Shown here: piece by piece, positions 11,690 to 23,600 of the stretch | How the letters are laid out: the number at the start of each line of letters is the position of its first letter | How positions within the stretch are numbered: position 1 is the stretch's first letter | From: Rhizaria sp. SCN 62-66 | Lineage: Eukaryota > Rhizaria, unplaced | Direction of reading: 5' to 3' | Assembly (NCBI GenBank): GCA_001724265.1 | Contig: MEDY01000168.1 | Location: 1 to 58,069, forward strand | DNA length: 58,069 nucleotides | The notes under the pieces: generated by a model | Database searches by the model: none | The model's input: only the letters and a program-made list of their open reading frames with translations | What the model was told of the DNA's origin: nothing | Program-made: the position numbers and the translations under genes

Positions 11690-12748
11690 TGTGAGAGCGG
11701 GGGCCGGGGGGCGAGTCCCCTGGAGAGCTGGATAAAGCTTACGGCGAAGTGCAAGCGCGCTGAGATGGAAGAAACGGTCTAGGCGCCAGCAAAAAGCGTG
11801 GCTAAATCTGGGTTAGACACGCGGCGGAGTCTGTGCACCGAGCGATAGGGTGAGGGGCAAGTATGGCACGCTCTGCTCGCAGAGGTGAACTAAATCAGGT
11901 TGGTGCGGGCGAAGGGAACATGTGGTGAGCATGTTACAAAAAAGTTATTCGAGCGAAAGTCTATAGTTTACAAAAACGTGTCTATAAATCGTCTCGGTTG
12001 GCTGGGAATCACGCGCGGGACGTATGAATTCAAAATCTTGGTCAAGAAAACGAGCGGTGTATCGATTCGCGGTCGGGCAGCGAGCGTTCGAGGTCGGCCA
12101 TCTCGAGGACCGAAGACGACGAGGGAGTCTAGCAAACCGATATGCAGCGTCTTGCCCGCCCGAGAATTCCGAGTGTTACACCTATTTCTAGTTGTGATAT
12201 TGGTGTAACTGTATTAATCCTTTTTTGCTCATCTTAGAAATGCGCCGATGTGGAGATAACGCCCCTTCTTCCGCGCCTCGTCGACAGCTGCGATTCCACT
12301 GCCTCGTGGTCTCTCGCTCCGCCCATGCTCTGCTGGCCAACGCGTCCCTGATGCCGCCAGCTGCCGGCATATGAAGTTATACTCTATCTATGTGCGCACA
12401 GCGCGCCCGATGGCTTCAGAGGACTTGCGCCACGGGCCGTGAGCCCTCCGCAGCGGCGTGCGTCAGCGAGCTTCCGCCGCCACCTCCACCAACACGGCCC
12501 TCGCTGCTGCCGCTGCCGTTGCTGCTGCGACAACACCTGCTGCTACGACCGCCACATGGACCAGTGCGTGTAGACCTTGTCTTGTTACTGTTCGCGTTGT
12601 TCGCACTCAATGTGCGGCTGTTGAGGGACCTGTCGCCGGTCGCATAGTCAAACCCCTTCGATCGTTTTCTTGACTCGCTCACTCTATCTCTCTTTATATT
12701 TTTCCACCTTCTCCTATTTGTCATCCCAAAGCTAGCCTTGCAGTAAAA
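11690..12748. promoter_or_regulatory. divergent intergenic region, kinesin / ARL8
   Basis: About 1.06 kb between the two divergent start codons. The part at 12240-12660 is GC-rich and has short open frames (for example from 12390), but none resembles a known protein, and it could hold leader exons of ARL8. A TTGCAG lies just before the ARL8 start (12738-12743), so an ARL8 leader intron is possible. No RNA gene was found. Confidence 0.5.
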
Positions 12749-13459
12749 ATGGGCGGTGTCCTGAGCTGGTTCCAGCAACTCTTCTGGTCGAGCTAGATGG
12801 TACGTCAATCCTCTACCCATCCGCAAGTGAATCCACACGTTTCTCACCACAACTTTCCGTTCACCCTCTTTCAGCAGTGATATTCTTTTTCTCATCCCAC
12901 TTTCTTCCACACTATTCACACCTATTTTTTTTCTCCGCGCGCTGCGTTTTCACAGGAGATTGCCATTCTGGGCCTCCAGAACGCCGGCAAGAGCTCTTTC
13001 GTGCACGTCATCCAGAACGGCACCTTCGAGGACAACATGATCCCCACCGTGGGGTTCAACATGCGCAAAGTCAAGAAGGGCAAGGTCTCGATCAAGATCT
13101 GGGACATGGGCGGGCAGCGTCAGTTCCGCGGCATGTGGGAGCGCTACTGCCGCGACGTGCAGGTGATCGTGTTCGTGGTCGACGCGGCGGACGAGAAGGC
13201 GCTTGACGTCGCGCACGACGAGCTGCGCCGCCTGCTGGGCCACCTCGTGCTGGACCGCATCCCGCTGCTGGTGCTGCTGAACAAGAACGACAAGCCCGAG
13301 GCGCTGGAGCCGGAGCGCGTGGTGGATGTGCTGGAGCTGTCGAGCATCCGCGACCGCGAGGTGGCCTACTACTCCATCTCGTGCAAGAACATCGAGAACA
13401 TCGACAAGGCGCTGCAGTGGCTCACTGAGCACTCCAAGGGCAAGGACGCCGCCAAGTAA
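12749..13459 (+). CDS. ARL8: ARL8-type small GTPase, first exon contains an in-frame UAG
   Basis: Exon 1 is 12749-12799 and exon 2 is 12956-13459; the intron 12800-12955 is GTACGT...CACAG, phase 0. The protein has 184 codons, close to the usual 186. All G motifs are present: GLQNAGKS (P-loop), the IPTVGFNMRK switch I of ARL8, WDMGGQ, NKND and ISCK. MWERYCRDVQVIVFVVDAAD and DREVAYYSISCK are ARL8-specific wording. ARL8 controls lysosome or late-endosome positioning by linking membranes to kinesin. Codon 16 is TAG, directly before the Met that precedes EIAILGL; family members have Glu there (KEEMEL or KQEMEL), so the codon must be read through. The N-terminus MGGVLSWFQQLFW is the amphipathic helix, and Gly2 with Ser6 fits an N-myristoylation pattern. 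The stop is TAA. Confidence 0.96.
12794..12796 (+). other. in-frame UAG read as sense in ARL8
   Basis: TAG occupies codon 16 of ARL8, between the LFWSS helix end and the Met at the exon boundary. Both flanks are in the same frame and align with the family without a gap. The next intron is phase 0 with a good donor, so no alternative splice is needed to rejoin the frame. This is the strongest evidence in the window that UAG is translated. Confidence 0.85.
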
Positions 13460-14181
13460 GCACGCAGGCAAGCAAGCAAGGCAATTTTCAAGCCATACAT
13501 GCAATATGTTGCGTGCTGAATGTATTAAAGGCACTGTAGGACGTCGCCAAATTTCGGCTTCTTGCTTGAGACGTTTTTTTCCGTGCTGACCAAGTGTATG
13601 TATGCTAAAAATAGCATATGCAGACACTCTCAGCCGCCGTTGCTGTCTTTTGTCGCGATTGACACAACTCAGGGAGACTGTGATAGCATGAGTACATGTT
13701 GCTTATCGGAGTCTTTCCTTGCTGTTGTTGTTGCTGTTGTTACGCGCTCTATGATATCGTTACCTATCATTTGATTTTTTTCTTTGCAGTCGTTTCTTTG
13801 TTGGTATTTTTAGTGATTGCCGCGTGTTACGCCAAGCAGTGTCACGTGTTTGTATGTCAATATGTTTATGTAGAGAAGTAGCTGTTTTTAGTCGTGTTGC
13901 TGTTGTTACTCGAACGTACATTTTTTATATTAGTGCGAGTATCAACGGCGTTAGCTGTGCACGTTATTTTTATATAATTAGGTTGTTTGTTTGTCTCTGC
14001 TTGTTTAAATGTAGAACGATGAACTACTATCAACGATGAACTACTATCAATACAAAGAATAATATTGTATTCGTCCTATGTATTACGAGTTAAGGCTATG
14101 TAAACAAAATGCGAAATCTCTAAGTAGCATTGAGCAAAGTTTCAGGTTTAGTTATGCGCTGTCAGCACTTTTACGGCACTC
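13460..14181. other. convergent 3' intergenic region
   Basis: About 720 AT-rich bases between the ends of ARL8 (+) and the gene at 14182-15975 (-). An ATTAAA hexamer about 65 bases after the ARL8 stop could be its polyadenylation signal. Apart from the 17-bp tandem duplication listed separately, nothing is recognisable. Confidence 0.5.
14015..14048. repeat. 17-bp perfect tandem duplication
   Basis: The unit AACGATGAACTACTATC occurs twice head to tail in the spacer between convergent genes. It is too short to be a mobile element and is probably a replication slip. Confidence 0.85.
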
Positions 14182-15003
14182 TTAGCCACCGCGCTTCTTC
14201 TTGCCATAGGCTAAATTGGAATCCGCAGTCGCAGACTCGCTAATACTTGCATTCGCTCCTGTTGGCGCCAGCGCCCCTGTGACCGTAGGCGCAAGCGCTG
14301 CTCCTGCCACAGACACAGATGTCCCAGTTGCTGCGGCTGCCTCGGCCTCAGCCTCCCGCTTCGTCGCCGCCCTGACCTCCCTGGCCTTCCACAGCGACAC
14401 TTCGCGCATGTACGCGTCGATCTCGCCCCTCAGCTCCGTTTCCGCGGCGGCGACCGCGCCCCGAGCCCGCACGGCGCGCTCCTCTGCCGCGCGCGCCGCC
14501 GCGACCTTGGGCCCCGCCAACGCGGTCGCCGCCAGCGCCAGGCGCTCCTCCTGGTCGTCGGCGAAAGCCGCCACGGCCTCGGCGCGCCGTTCGCGCTCGA
14601 GGATACTGTGCGTGAGCGCGGCGTTGACTGTCGCCGTGGCCAGCAGCTCCGTCTTGAGCGTGTTGATCGTGTCGCAGAGGAGAACGGCGGGAATGATCGA
14701 GATGGCGCGCCATGGCAACGCGTCCGCGTCCGTCGCTGTCGCAACCTCCGTTGCCGCTGCTGTGCGGGATTCAGAGTCAGAGAAGACGTGAGGGGACACG
14801 TCGCTGTTCTCGTCAAACACAGTGTCAGAGGAGTCGCTACTGCCACAGAGCGCGTTGCCATTCCTGCCGCGGCTGGTCGCAACGTCAGCGGCCGCGTGGG
14901 CGTTAGCGTTGTAGTAAAGGCCCGTTTCATTCAACGGGTCATCGTCTAAGTCATGACTGCTGTTGGCCGTAGCGTAGCGAGAGCGCGTTTTGGCGTTGTT
15001 GTT

Positions 15004-15034
<31 letters not shown>

Positions 15035-15975
15035 CTAACTCTAGGGGTGTTTGCGAGCAGCGTCGGCGTGACAGGAGGGCGGTTGCCACCGCGACTGCTC
15101 GAATGCAAGCTGCTCGTGTCGTTGTGGACCCGGCGGTTGTCATGAGCAAGATCACGGTCACTGCGGTCACGGCGGTGTGCCGTCGCGCCCCTCTCAAGTT
15201 TAACGATACTGCTCATGCCGTTGCTTATCAAGTAAGCGTCGGCGACTGAGACGGAGTTGGACGTCGTACGCAGGGGAATCAGGCCCGCGATGCGCGTTTG
15301 GTGCCGCTTCAGAGCGTTCGTCATCGTATGCTTGACAGTGCCGGTGCTGCTGGTACTGCAGTTGGCCCCGGCACTTTGCGCCTGTGTCTGCCCGTCGCGG
15401 CCACCGCTGTCGTTCCGTGCACCCACACCACCGCCACGGACATCCGTCGCAGTGTTGCTGTGCCGAGAGTGTGAGCTGTGGGCAGCGTTGTCGCCGCCGT
15501 CACGGTCATTTGCGTCAAAGCTCACGAGGTCGGGGTTGGACGTCACCGCGTCGGCGCCGATCCAGTCGATTCTCAGCCGTACCACGGGCACCGGCTGTGG
15601 CGCAGTGGCAGCGCCGGTGCGGGAGCCACCCGAGCTGGAGCCCGCCGCGCTTGCCGCGGGGAGAGAGGAGACTGTGAGCGTGCACGACCGCGCTGGCTCC
15701 GCGTCGGGAACCCAGCTGTAGGCGTACTTCCGGGGGTCGAAGCGGCCCAGGCAGTCAACTAAAGTACGGCCAAAGTCGCTGGAAGAGCGCGAAGAAGAGC
15801 GGGGCGCGGCGTTAAGCGCGGCGAGGGGACCGCGGTACTGCCAGAGCCCGTGGGGCGCGACGATGATGAGCTCGATCATGAACGGGTCCTTGACGGCCTC
15901 GTTCATGTCCAGAATAATCTGGAATGAAGAATTATTAATGACAAAGTCATCTATGTAGCACTTTACGTGCGACAT
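14182..15975 (-). CDS. unrecognised protein with N-terminal globular part, polyAsn and C-terminal coiled coil
   Basis: The start shown is the ATG at 15975 (Met-Ser-His). The frame runs open to the TAA at 14182, giving 597 aa if unspliced. A 48-nt, in-frame, AT-rich segment with GTAAAG and CCAG ends (15966-15919) may be a short intron; removing it joins MSH directly to IILDMNEAVKDP and leaves 581 aa. The first 60 residues (IILDMNEAVKDP, ELIIVAPHGLWQYRGP) look globular, and VRLRIDWIG is a second strand-like block. The middle is Ser/Asn-rich with a 13-Asn run. The last 140 residues are a charged Ala/Glu/Arg coiled coil ending in GKKKRGG. A GC-rich stretch at about 16022-16085 may be an upstream exon, but no phase-compatible donor is convincing, so the true N-terminus is uncertain. 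The family is not recognised. Confidence 0.72.
14998..15037. repeat. TTG/GTT microsatellite, polyAsn tract
   Basis: A continuous TTG run (AAC/AAT on the coding strand) encodes 13 consecutive Asn in the coiled-coil gene, just after a Val-Ser. Confidence 0.85.
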
Positions 15976-16329
15976 TGTCGGTATGTGCAATGCAAGAGAA
16001 CGTTATCTGGAGATATGTAGTGACAAAGTTGACCGAGCCGTTGAGCTGGGTCATGTTGGCGGGCGACTGCCAGAGAGACGACTGCTTTATTGAACATGAA
16101 GTTTTATCAGCACGAGCTCTTGTTCACTGGATTTAATCAAAATAGCTAACACAAAACCACATTTATTCTTTATTTTGCTTTTTAATTTGATCTTTGACGA
16201 TCGTGATCTTGCACTACAGACACTTCTTTCGTCCGCTTTTCCGAGACATCTCGATTCGTCTACTTGACAGGTCGACGACCACTCCCGCTCTTCCCCAGAC
16301 TTACTGTTTGTGCCGCTCGCGGTGCCCGC
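15976..16329. promoter_or_regulatory. divergent intergenic region upstream of TAF12
   Basis: About 350 bases between two divergent genes. The part at about 16022-16085 is GC-rich and on the reverse strand has an open frame reading LWQSPANMTQLNGSVNF, possibly an upstream exon of the left gene. The remainder is AT-rich with a pyrimidine-rich leader before the TAF12 ATG. Confidence 0.4.
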
Positions 16330-17364
16330 ATGTCGGCCACTTCCACGACTGGCGCGGCCCCCGCCGCTGCCGTGGCTCCCGTGGTGACCCACATCCAGGA
16401 GCCGCACATCGAACTGTCGAAGCTGCCAGTGTTCACGCCGACCGCGGTGGAGACGCTGCTGGAGCAGACGGGCCACAGCGGCACTGCCTACGACCCCGCG
16501 ATTGCGGATCTGCTCAACAACGTCTCCGCGCACTTTATCTCTACTCTGATGACGCAGGCCGCGTTCCTGACCAAGCACCGGCGCAGCGACACGGTCGAGC
16601 CACGCGACCTCCAGGTCGTCTTGGCCAAGTACTGGGGCAACGCCACGGTGCCCGGCCACTCGCCGTTCCGGTCCTCGCTGCACGCGGCGGCGGCAGAGCG
16701 CGCGCGCGTGCTGTCCGAGTCTGCGCACGCGGTGCGGCTGGCGACGCGCAACGGCACCGCGCTGGGGCAGACGGCGCAGACCCACATCGCGCTGTCCCAT
16801 GCCAGCGCGCTGCACGCCGCGCGCGCCGAGGCCGTGGTCCGCGCACAGCCGTCGATCCGCGAGGGGCTGGCCGACTACGACCAGGCCGCCGCGGGCGCGG
16901 CCGAGGACGCGGCGGCGGCGGGGGCCGGCGCGGCGGGCGCCAAGGGCGGCGCCGGGGGCAAGGGCGGGTCCAAGGTGGCGCGGTACGTGCCATATTTTAG
17001 TTCATTTCTCGTTGAGATCTTTGCTTATTGGATATGTAGTGTTCAGGATTTTGCTCTAATATTCCACTTTTTTAAATGTATACTCTGGTTCGACATGATC
17101 ATATCTCACATTTGTCTCCCTTCTCACTGTTTTGTTTACTCTCGTCATCTACAATCACGCTGAATCATCCGAAGGCCGGCCGGCGCGGCGGGCATGGGCG
17201 GCGTTAGCACGGCCCGCCACGGCCTTACACTCACCACTTCGGGCCCCTCTCCGGCGTCGTCGGCGGCGCTGGCCCCGATGGCAGCGACCGCGGCCGGCTC
17301 CTCAGGGAACAAGAAGATCGGACTCAGTCTATCGCTCACAAAGAAGAAGGAGGGCGCCAAGTGA
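16330..17364 (+). CDS. TAF12: TAF12, histone-fold subunit of TFIID (and SAGA)
   Basis: Exons are 16330-16982 and 17175-17364; the intron 16983-17174 starts GTACGT and is phase 2. The spliced CDS is 843 nt (280 aa) and ends in TGA. Residues about 33-115 form a histone fold: a first helix (TAVETLLEQTG), a long central helix with VSAHFISTLMTQAAFLTKHR, then the TAF12 signature RSDTVEPRDLQVVLAKYW followed by a VPGHSPF tail that matches the W-x-I-x-I-PGF ending of TAF12. TAF12 pairs with TAF4 in TFIID and with ADA1 in SAGA. The C-terminal 150 residues are Ala/Gly-rich and end in a basic KKIGLSLSLTKKKEGAK segment. The ATG at 16330 is preferred because the open frame further upstream has no ATG in good context. 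Confidence 0.9.
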
Positions 17365-17682
17365 GAGCTTTGTCACATGGAGGTTGCGCTAAGGTTTTCA
17401 TGAACATTGCGCTGCGAAGAGTTCGCTTCGAGGCTCTGCATTCTGTTTGAGGCGAGGCTTACTTACGCTTCAAGTTGCGAGCTGCGACTGCAAGCGAGCT
17501 CGGGCCAAGATACTCTTGGATAAAAGTGTAAATTTAAATACAACAACAATTTTGTGATCTTCTATCTTTTATGAATGGGCGGTATTCTGGTGTAAAGTCT
17601 GGATTGATGAGTATTCGTCTGCACAGTTGGCTATTGTGTTTGTGGTCGCTGGAGAGCAAGACAACAAATTGGTCCGATAGAC
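17365..17682. other. intergenic spacer, TAF12 to PH-domain gene
   Basis: About 320 bases between two genes on the same strand. It is mixed to AT-rich with no recognisable open frame or RNA. It should hold the TAF12 3'UTR and the PH gene promoter. Confidence 0.4.
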
Positions 17683-20600
17683 ATGACTTCAACCTCGTTT
17701 CTCTCTGGAACGTTCTATCACTACTTTGTCCGTGCTCGTCAACTTGGCAAGGTATATAATCAATTTTTATTATTCTTTTTTGCTATTTCTGGGCAGTGTA
17801 GATTCAAAGTCAAAGTTGGCCGAAGAGTTGACTTGAAGAAGACCTCTTGGTCTATCCACACTACAGGCTCTCGCCTTGTCCTCATCATCACGATGTTTCA
17901 CCGCGGCATGTTTCCTTTGCAGGGACAGTGCGCAAGGATGGCTTTGAGCGCAACGGCACCAGCGTCAGCATCCACTGCAGCTGTCACAAGCTCTGCAATA
18001 GCTGTCGTGTCTCCCGCGTCGTCAGTCTCTTCCCCCACACTCTGCAACATGTCTCCCTCAATGCCAACAAACAGCGCAGCCACCAAGCACACACGTCAAG
18101 CTTACGATAATACCGCCGATAACTCTGCTGGTATAAGTTCGATAGGTGGTGACCGATGCTCTCAAGCTGGTTTCGCCTCTGCTCAGTCACAGGTACAGGC
18201 ACCGTCACAGTAGCCGCAACCGCCACCCGCAGCATCTGCACCGGCACCAGCGCTCCCCCGCGTCACCCTGCTAGGCTTTTCCGTACCCACAGGCGTTGTT
18301 CCAGGTGCCCGTGCAATGCATTTGCTTCAACGCTTTGCACAGCCCCGCTCCACTCCTTGTCCTGGCGCAGATGCAACCACGACATCAAACAGCAGTGCGC
18401 TTAACAGTGCAAATGCTGCCGCGGCGGGAAGCTGGTCCTGCGGCGTTGTCGGGTTGCGGCTTGATAGCAACGAGTACGTTCTCTGTGCGACGCTTGTGCC
18501 GTGCCCACAGTCACTCGTTCACAGTCACTCTGACACGAATGCGACCGTGCACTCTAGTGCAGCGGAGCACGAGCAAAGCACGAGGTTTTTGTGCTTGCTG
18601 ACGCGGTGGCGCTTGCTTCTTATTGCGCCACCGGGGTTCAACACACATGCAAACTCTTGCATGCCAATGCAGCGACAGTCACAATCGCCATCGCAACAAC
18701 AACAGGATCAGCACGCGCTGCTTCGTCCTCTCGTCCAGATCCCCACCAAGGCTCAAACACAGTCAATGGCGCTTGCCCATCAGCGCGAACAGCAACGCGC
18801 ACAACAACAAGCTCTCTTAACGCAACAAGCGCAGTGTGCGCGCGTGTGGTCCGAGCTGTGGCTTTCTACGGCCGTGTCTGCAGCCGTGACAGTAAACACG
18901 AGCGCCAACTCTTGCGACGAGAACTATGCTGCGAACAGTCGCTTCAGCGCGAGTAGTGGTGCTACAGGGGCTTTGCTTGGTGAGCTACGGGCAGTGCCTA
19001 CCAAGTCCCACACTCGCTCTAGCAATCTAAAGAACATGCACTCTTCACCCGGATCTTGCGCAAGCTCCGAATCAAGAGTTGATCTTAGCCACGGCAAGGC
19101 CAGCTCCGACTTAGCAGGTATTCAGTCGAGCAGACTTACACCTAACAATATTGTACCAACACTACAACGTAAGTAGCGCCCGCAACGGCCGTGTTATTGC
19201 GATGAATGCTGGACTCCATCCTTGCCGTCTCTCGGCACAAGTTTGTCGCAAGTGCCGTCTCATAACATCAGCGGAGGCTTATTGCCAGCACTTGCGCCAC
19301 ATGAGTCACATGACGTAGTCTCACTGAGATACACGGTTACCCCGACTGGTAATGTTGTGGTTAATATTAGCCTTGTTGCCTGCGACAAGACTGCTAGTGC
19401 TTGTTGCAGTGCGACTCCGAGGTTTGCGACGAAGACCTTGACGCAAACTCACGCAGATGATGAGAGCAGCAGCGTCCATGACTGCAGGGGCACGCATTTA
19501 GTCTACGCCTATGATTTGAGCAAAAAGAGTGAGCCGCATTAGCACCAGCCGCTAGCGCTTACCCTCACAGTCACCAGCGCTGCCAACCAAGCTCGCGTTG
19601 CGGTGCTTGCGGCTGAAGCTTCCGCGTACAGTGCCGGCTCGCTTTTCCCGCCGTCAACCAAGATGCACGCAACATTATTCCATCGTAGAAACTCTGACAT
19701 TCCCGGCAACCAGAGTGAAAATAACGCCGTCAACAGCAGCAGCATTAGTGTTTCTTCAGGGGCGATCAGTGTTTGCAGCAAGTTTGATGACAATGATGAC
19801 GGTGATAGTGCTAGCGACGAGTCTCGCGACGCCGATGACAGTAGCAACAATGAGAGCATTATCAGCGCTGACGAGAGCCCACAGGTGATTGTTTCACTTG
19901 TATTTAACACTGTTCCGCTGCCAGCGCTTGCGAATCCTCTCAACCAGCCAGCCGGTAATGCTGGTGACACTCGGTCGAGCGCAGCCACAGCCGCATCAGA
20001 GCGTGATGAAGCATTGGCCAAGAACAGCAGCAGTGTTTCAGAACTTGGTCAATTCCAACCCGTCATTGCCAAGGCCTCTTCTGCTGGTTTGTCCCATGCT
20101 GTGTCGGTGCGTACTTGGTTAGGCTCGTCACTTGGAAGCTGGGGTTGGTTATGCACTTTTAAGACTGCTGAGAATGCTCAATTCTTTTCAGACATCACAC
20201 AGGTTTGTTCAATCAACTTTCCGCGATAAAAACATGATAACATATAGGTTAAATAGTTTAATTCAGCATGTTTAAATTTACTTTCTCACGTCAATGTTTA
20301 TGTTCTGTTTTCGCTCAGCATTTGATCGACGCCTCAAGTCGCCGTGCAAGCACAGCCTCAGCCGCCCTGATCAGCAGCCTGCCTGCCTTCGTCCCACTCG
20401 TTGCGCCAGCGCTGCCCACAGTCACAAATGCCGTTTGCAGCTTGCATCACATGATGACGCATTCTCGGCCTGACGAGAGTCGAACTATTGCGTTGCAGGT
20501 TCAGCAAACCAAGAAGTACGAGCAGCGCAGACGCAGCACCAACCATCGAGTGCTCAAGTCAGATACTCACACGACTACTAAGAATAACAGCAGCAGCGCA

Positions 20601-23600
20601 GTTAGCAGTTTACACACAAGCAACAGCACTGATGGCGAGAAGCAATCATATGATGAGGAGACTGATGATGATGACGACGTTAAAACTCAACGCATGGCAA
20701 GCACCAAGCCCTCGCGTCCGCGTCCTGGCCACAGGCGCGTGCTGCCAATCCTAAGTCGTACTCAGTCTCCCGCTCTGAGTGACGACACGCTGGGCGAGTT
20801 CACACTCAGCGAGTCTGCACAATCTCAGCTTCAAAGCCAATTTTTCATGCAGCAACAACAGAGTCGCCTTATGTTGGCCGTGCTCGCAGCCGCCGGAATT
20901 GCGCCTGCAACGGCGCGTTCAGTCGCAGCCCATTCAGCAAAATTGCTTGCTGGCCCTGCGCGACTCGCAGCGGCCCCTGCAACGACCGTGCTGTTTGAAG
21001 GGTTTCTGTCGTATCGCAAAGCGGGGCGGTTCGCGAGCTGGCGCACGGGCTACGCTGTTGTGACCGCGTACGGCTGCGCTGTGTACGAGTCCGTTCCTCC
21101 AGCCACTCACTCCGCTTGCCGTATTTCTAGCAATCCACACACAAACGCAACTTGCGCCAAACAAGTGGTTGCTTCAAGCAGTGGCAGCGGTAAATGCGGG
21201 CAGGCCGACGTTGCCGACGCGGAGACAATGCATTACACGTGCGTTGGCTGCGGCAACACCTCATGCGCGACATTTCTTTCGAAGCACGGCATTAAAACAG
21301 ATACCACTAACGACACCGCTGTGTTTAATGCAGCAGGCCAAGACAGGGGTGCAAGTTTTGTGACAGCCCCCAAGCTCACAATGCCATCGGTGCGCGCTCT
21401 CCACGCTCAACACGTCCTTGCACAAACGCAGCAACTGCCACATCAGCAGCAATCTGCACTGCAGCTGCTTCAATCAAGCAGTACAGACAACGATGAGCGT
21501 ACTGCCTTGCCATGTATTGGCACTGTTGCGTTTACTGAACGTGACGTTGACCATCTTGTTGTTCTTGTCAACAATAGCACAGAAGCAAATATTGACGCAA
21601 CAACTCAATGTGAATCAGGTTCAGCAACGCAAAAGCAATTACACCCGCAGATACGGCCGCAATTGCAACAACAGCAGATTAAACCGAGACTATGGTGGGT
21701 GATCGAGCCCTACATTGTTGCGACGTCAGCAACGTCATCAGCGAGCGCGTACAACGCCGCAAAGCAGCAAACACAACCGCCAACGTTTAAGATGTTATCA
21801 CTACAACTGCACATTTGTCTAGCTCCAGCTGCCACAGACATTGTTGCCACCAGCGCTAAAGCAAGTGTTGCGCACAGCGGCAAGGCGCAGTGGCGTATGG
21901 TGTTTGAGACGCACTTAAGCTTCCCGACACCAAATGTGGCGGAGCAATGGCTGCGTGTGCTGCGCGTTGCTCTTAACCCACCGCCAGCGGCAGTCCCTTC
22001 TACCCAAGCTCCTGCAACCGAAGCACCCCACACAGTCAGCGTTAGTACTTCGCTTAGTCCCAACAAAGCTGAGGCTGGGAGGAGTTCACACGTTTTGCAG
22101 AGTCCAAACGCCGTCTTCAAGCCGATGGCCTTGGTGAACAACTGCTGGCACTCACGTCTTACGGTTCCTACTTACGCAAAAGCTTTGGTTGACACCGCAG
22201 CGCACACTGTGTCCAACATCATCTGCGGGGATGTCAGCACACTCGTTCCATCCTGTCATACATGTGCAGCTGCTATTGACGCATCACTCGCGCATGAACT
22301 ACGCCACGCTTCTTCTAACGACAACATCAACTCTTAGTCGTTAACACCAGTATCAAGCGCACAGTGCGCAGCTCAAAGTTGTTGCAGCAACGATGCAGCG
22401 TGGTTTGTTGCGTCCCCATCTCAGATAGCGGCGACACGTGGCGCTTTAGGCGGATTCGCTTTCACACCATACCTCACAGTTGTATGTTCTCAGTCTGCTT
22501 TGCGCACACGAATTTCTATCAGTCTCTCTGATTGTGATGAAAATTGCACTGACACTGAAGACAACAGTAGTAGTGATGCGAGCACATCTGACTCCGACCA
22601 AGAAAACGATAGCGAGAACGATGGTGACCAAGACGGAAACAGTCCACTTTCGCAACCGTCAGCACCTGCACTTGTTAACACACCGTCCGCTCTATTTGCC
22701 ACTGTTGTGCATCAAGCGCTAAGCTCGCCGCTAAATCACCATTTTGCTGCGCCGCAACCAAGTCCAGAACCGCCGGCGAATGAGCCTTTAGCGGCCGTAT
22801 CAACGCCAAGTTTGATATTGGCAACATTACCACCGCCCGGACTCGAGTCTTCAAAGCCGCACACACTGCACACGCTGGCTACACAAAAGAAAGCATTTGT
22901 TGGTGAGCCGGTAAGTCCGGACGGCGGGTACTGGGGACGCGCAACGCCGCAACAACGGCTATGGCAGCGGTGCGTGCAGCAAGATGCGCCTTTCAGGGCC
23001 TCACAAGTTCAGGATTCTCAGCGAGGGGTTATTGAAAGGGAGGTGAGTTCTGAGTATTCGGATACATTTAGTCAAAGCAGCACACACAATCAAGTTATTG
23101 AAGTCGTGCCAAAAAATGGTGATTGCTTGACAACTGTTGAGGCTAGCGGGCGTAGGCGAGCATTGTCCGATGTCACTTTTGCAGCCGTACATAGCCAGAG
23201 TCCACTGTCTCGTGAGTGTTTTCAGAGTGGCGAGAAGCAAGAGTATTCGCTGCCAACCGTGCACTATGGCGCAAACCGCGAAGTGGCGATCGTGAGTAAA
23301 CCGTTACAAAACCGACGAGCTCGCGTACCAGGTGGTGACACGTTTACACTCTCACGACCGAGTCACGAGGAACAACACGGCCATGTTGCGCCAGTACAGC
23401 CGCTGAGTTGCAAACAAACGCAGAGCGACGACGGGCCATCGCACAGTAGAATGTTACGTTCACAGTCTGTGACCGCTGTCGGCAACCTCAGCCACACTAG
23501 TGGACTCGACAGCGGTACAAACTCGTTGTGTTCGTCTCCTGCCGGGTCCACTGCGTCAAGCAGTATTCTGTCGCCGTCACAGTTTTATGAGCAAACTGCG

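Noticed and set aside
12390-12647. Pro/Leu-rich small open frame upstream of ARL8
   Set aside because: Low-complexity, no homology recognised, and most likely ARL8 leader or promoter.
12749-12799. Selenocysteine or viral-type read-through as the explanation of the ARL8 TAG
   Set aside because: Selenocysteine uses UGA. No read-through context or structure is evident, and a constitutively needed GTPase is unlikely to depend on rare read-through.
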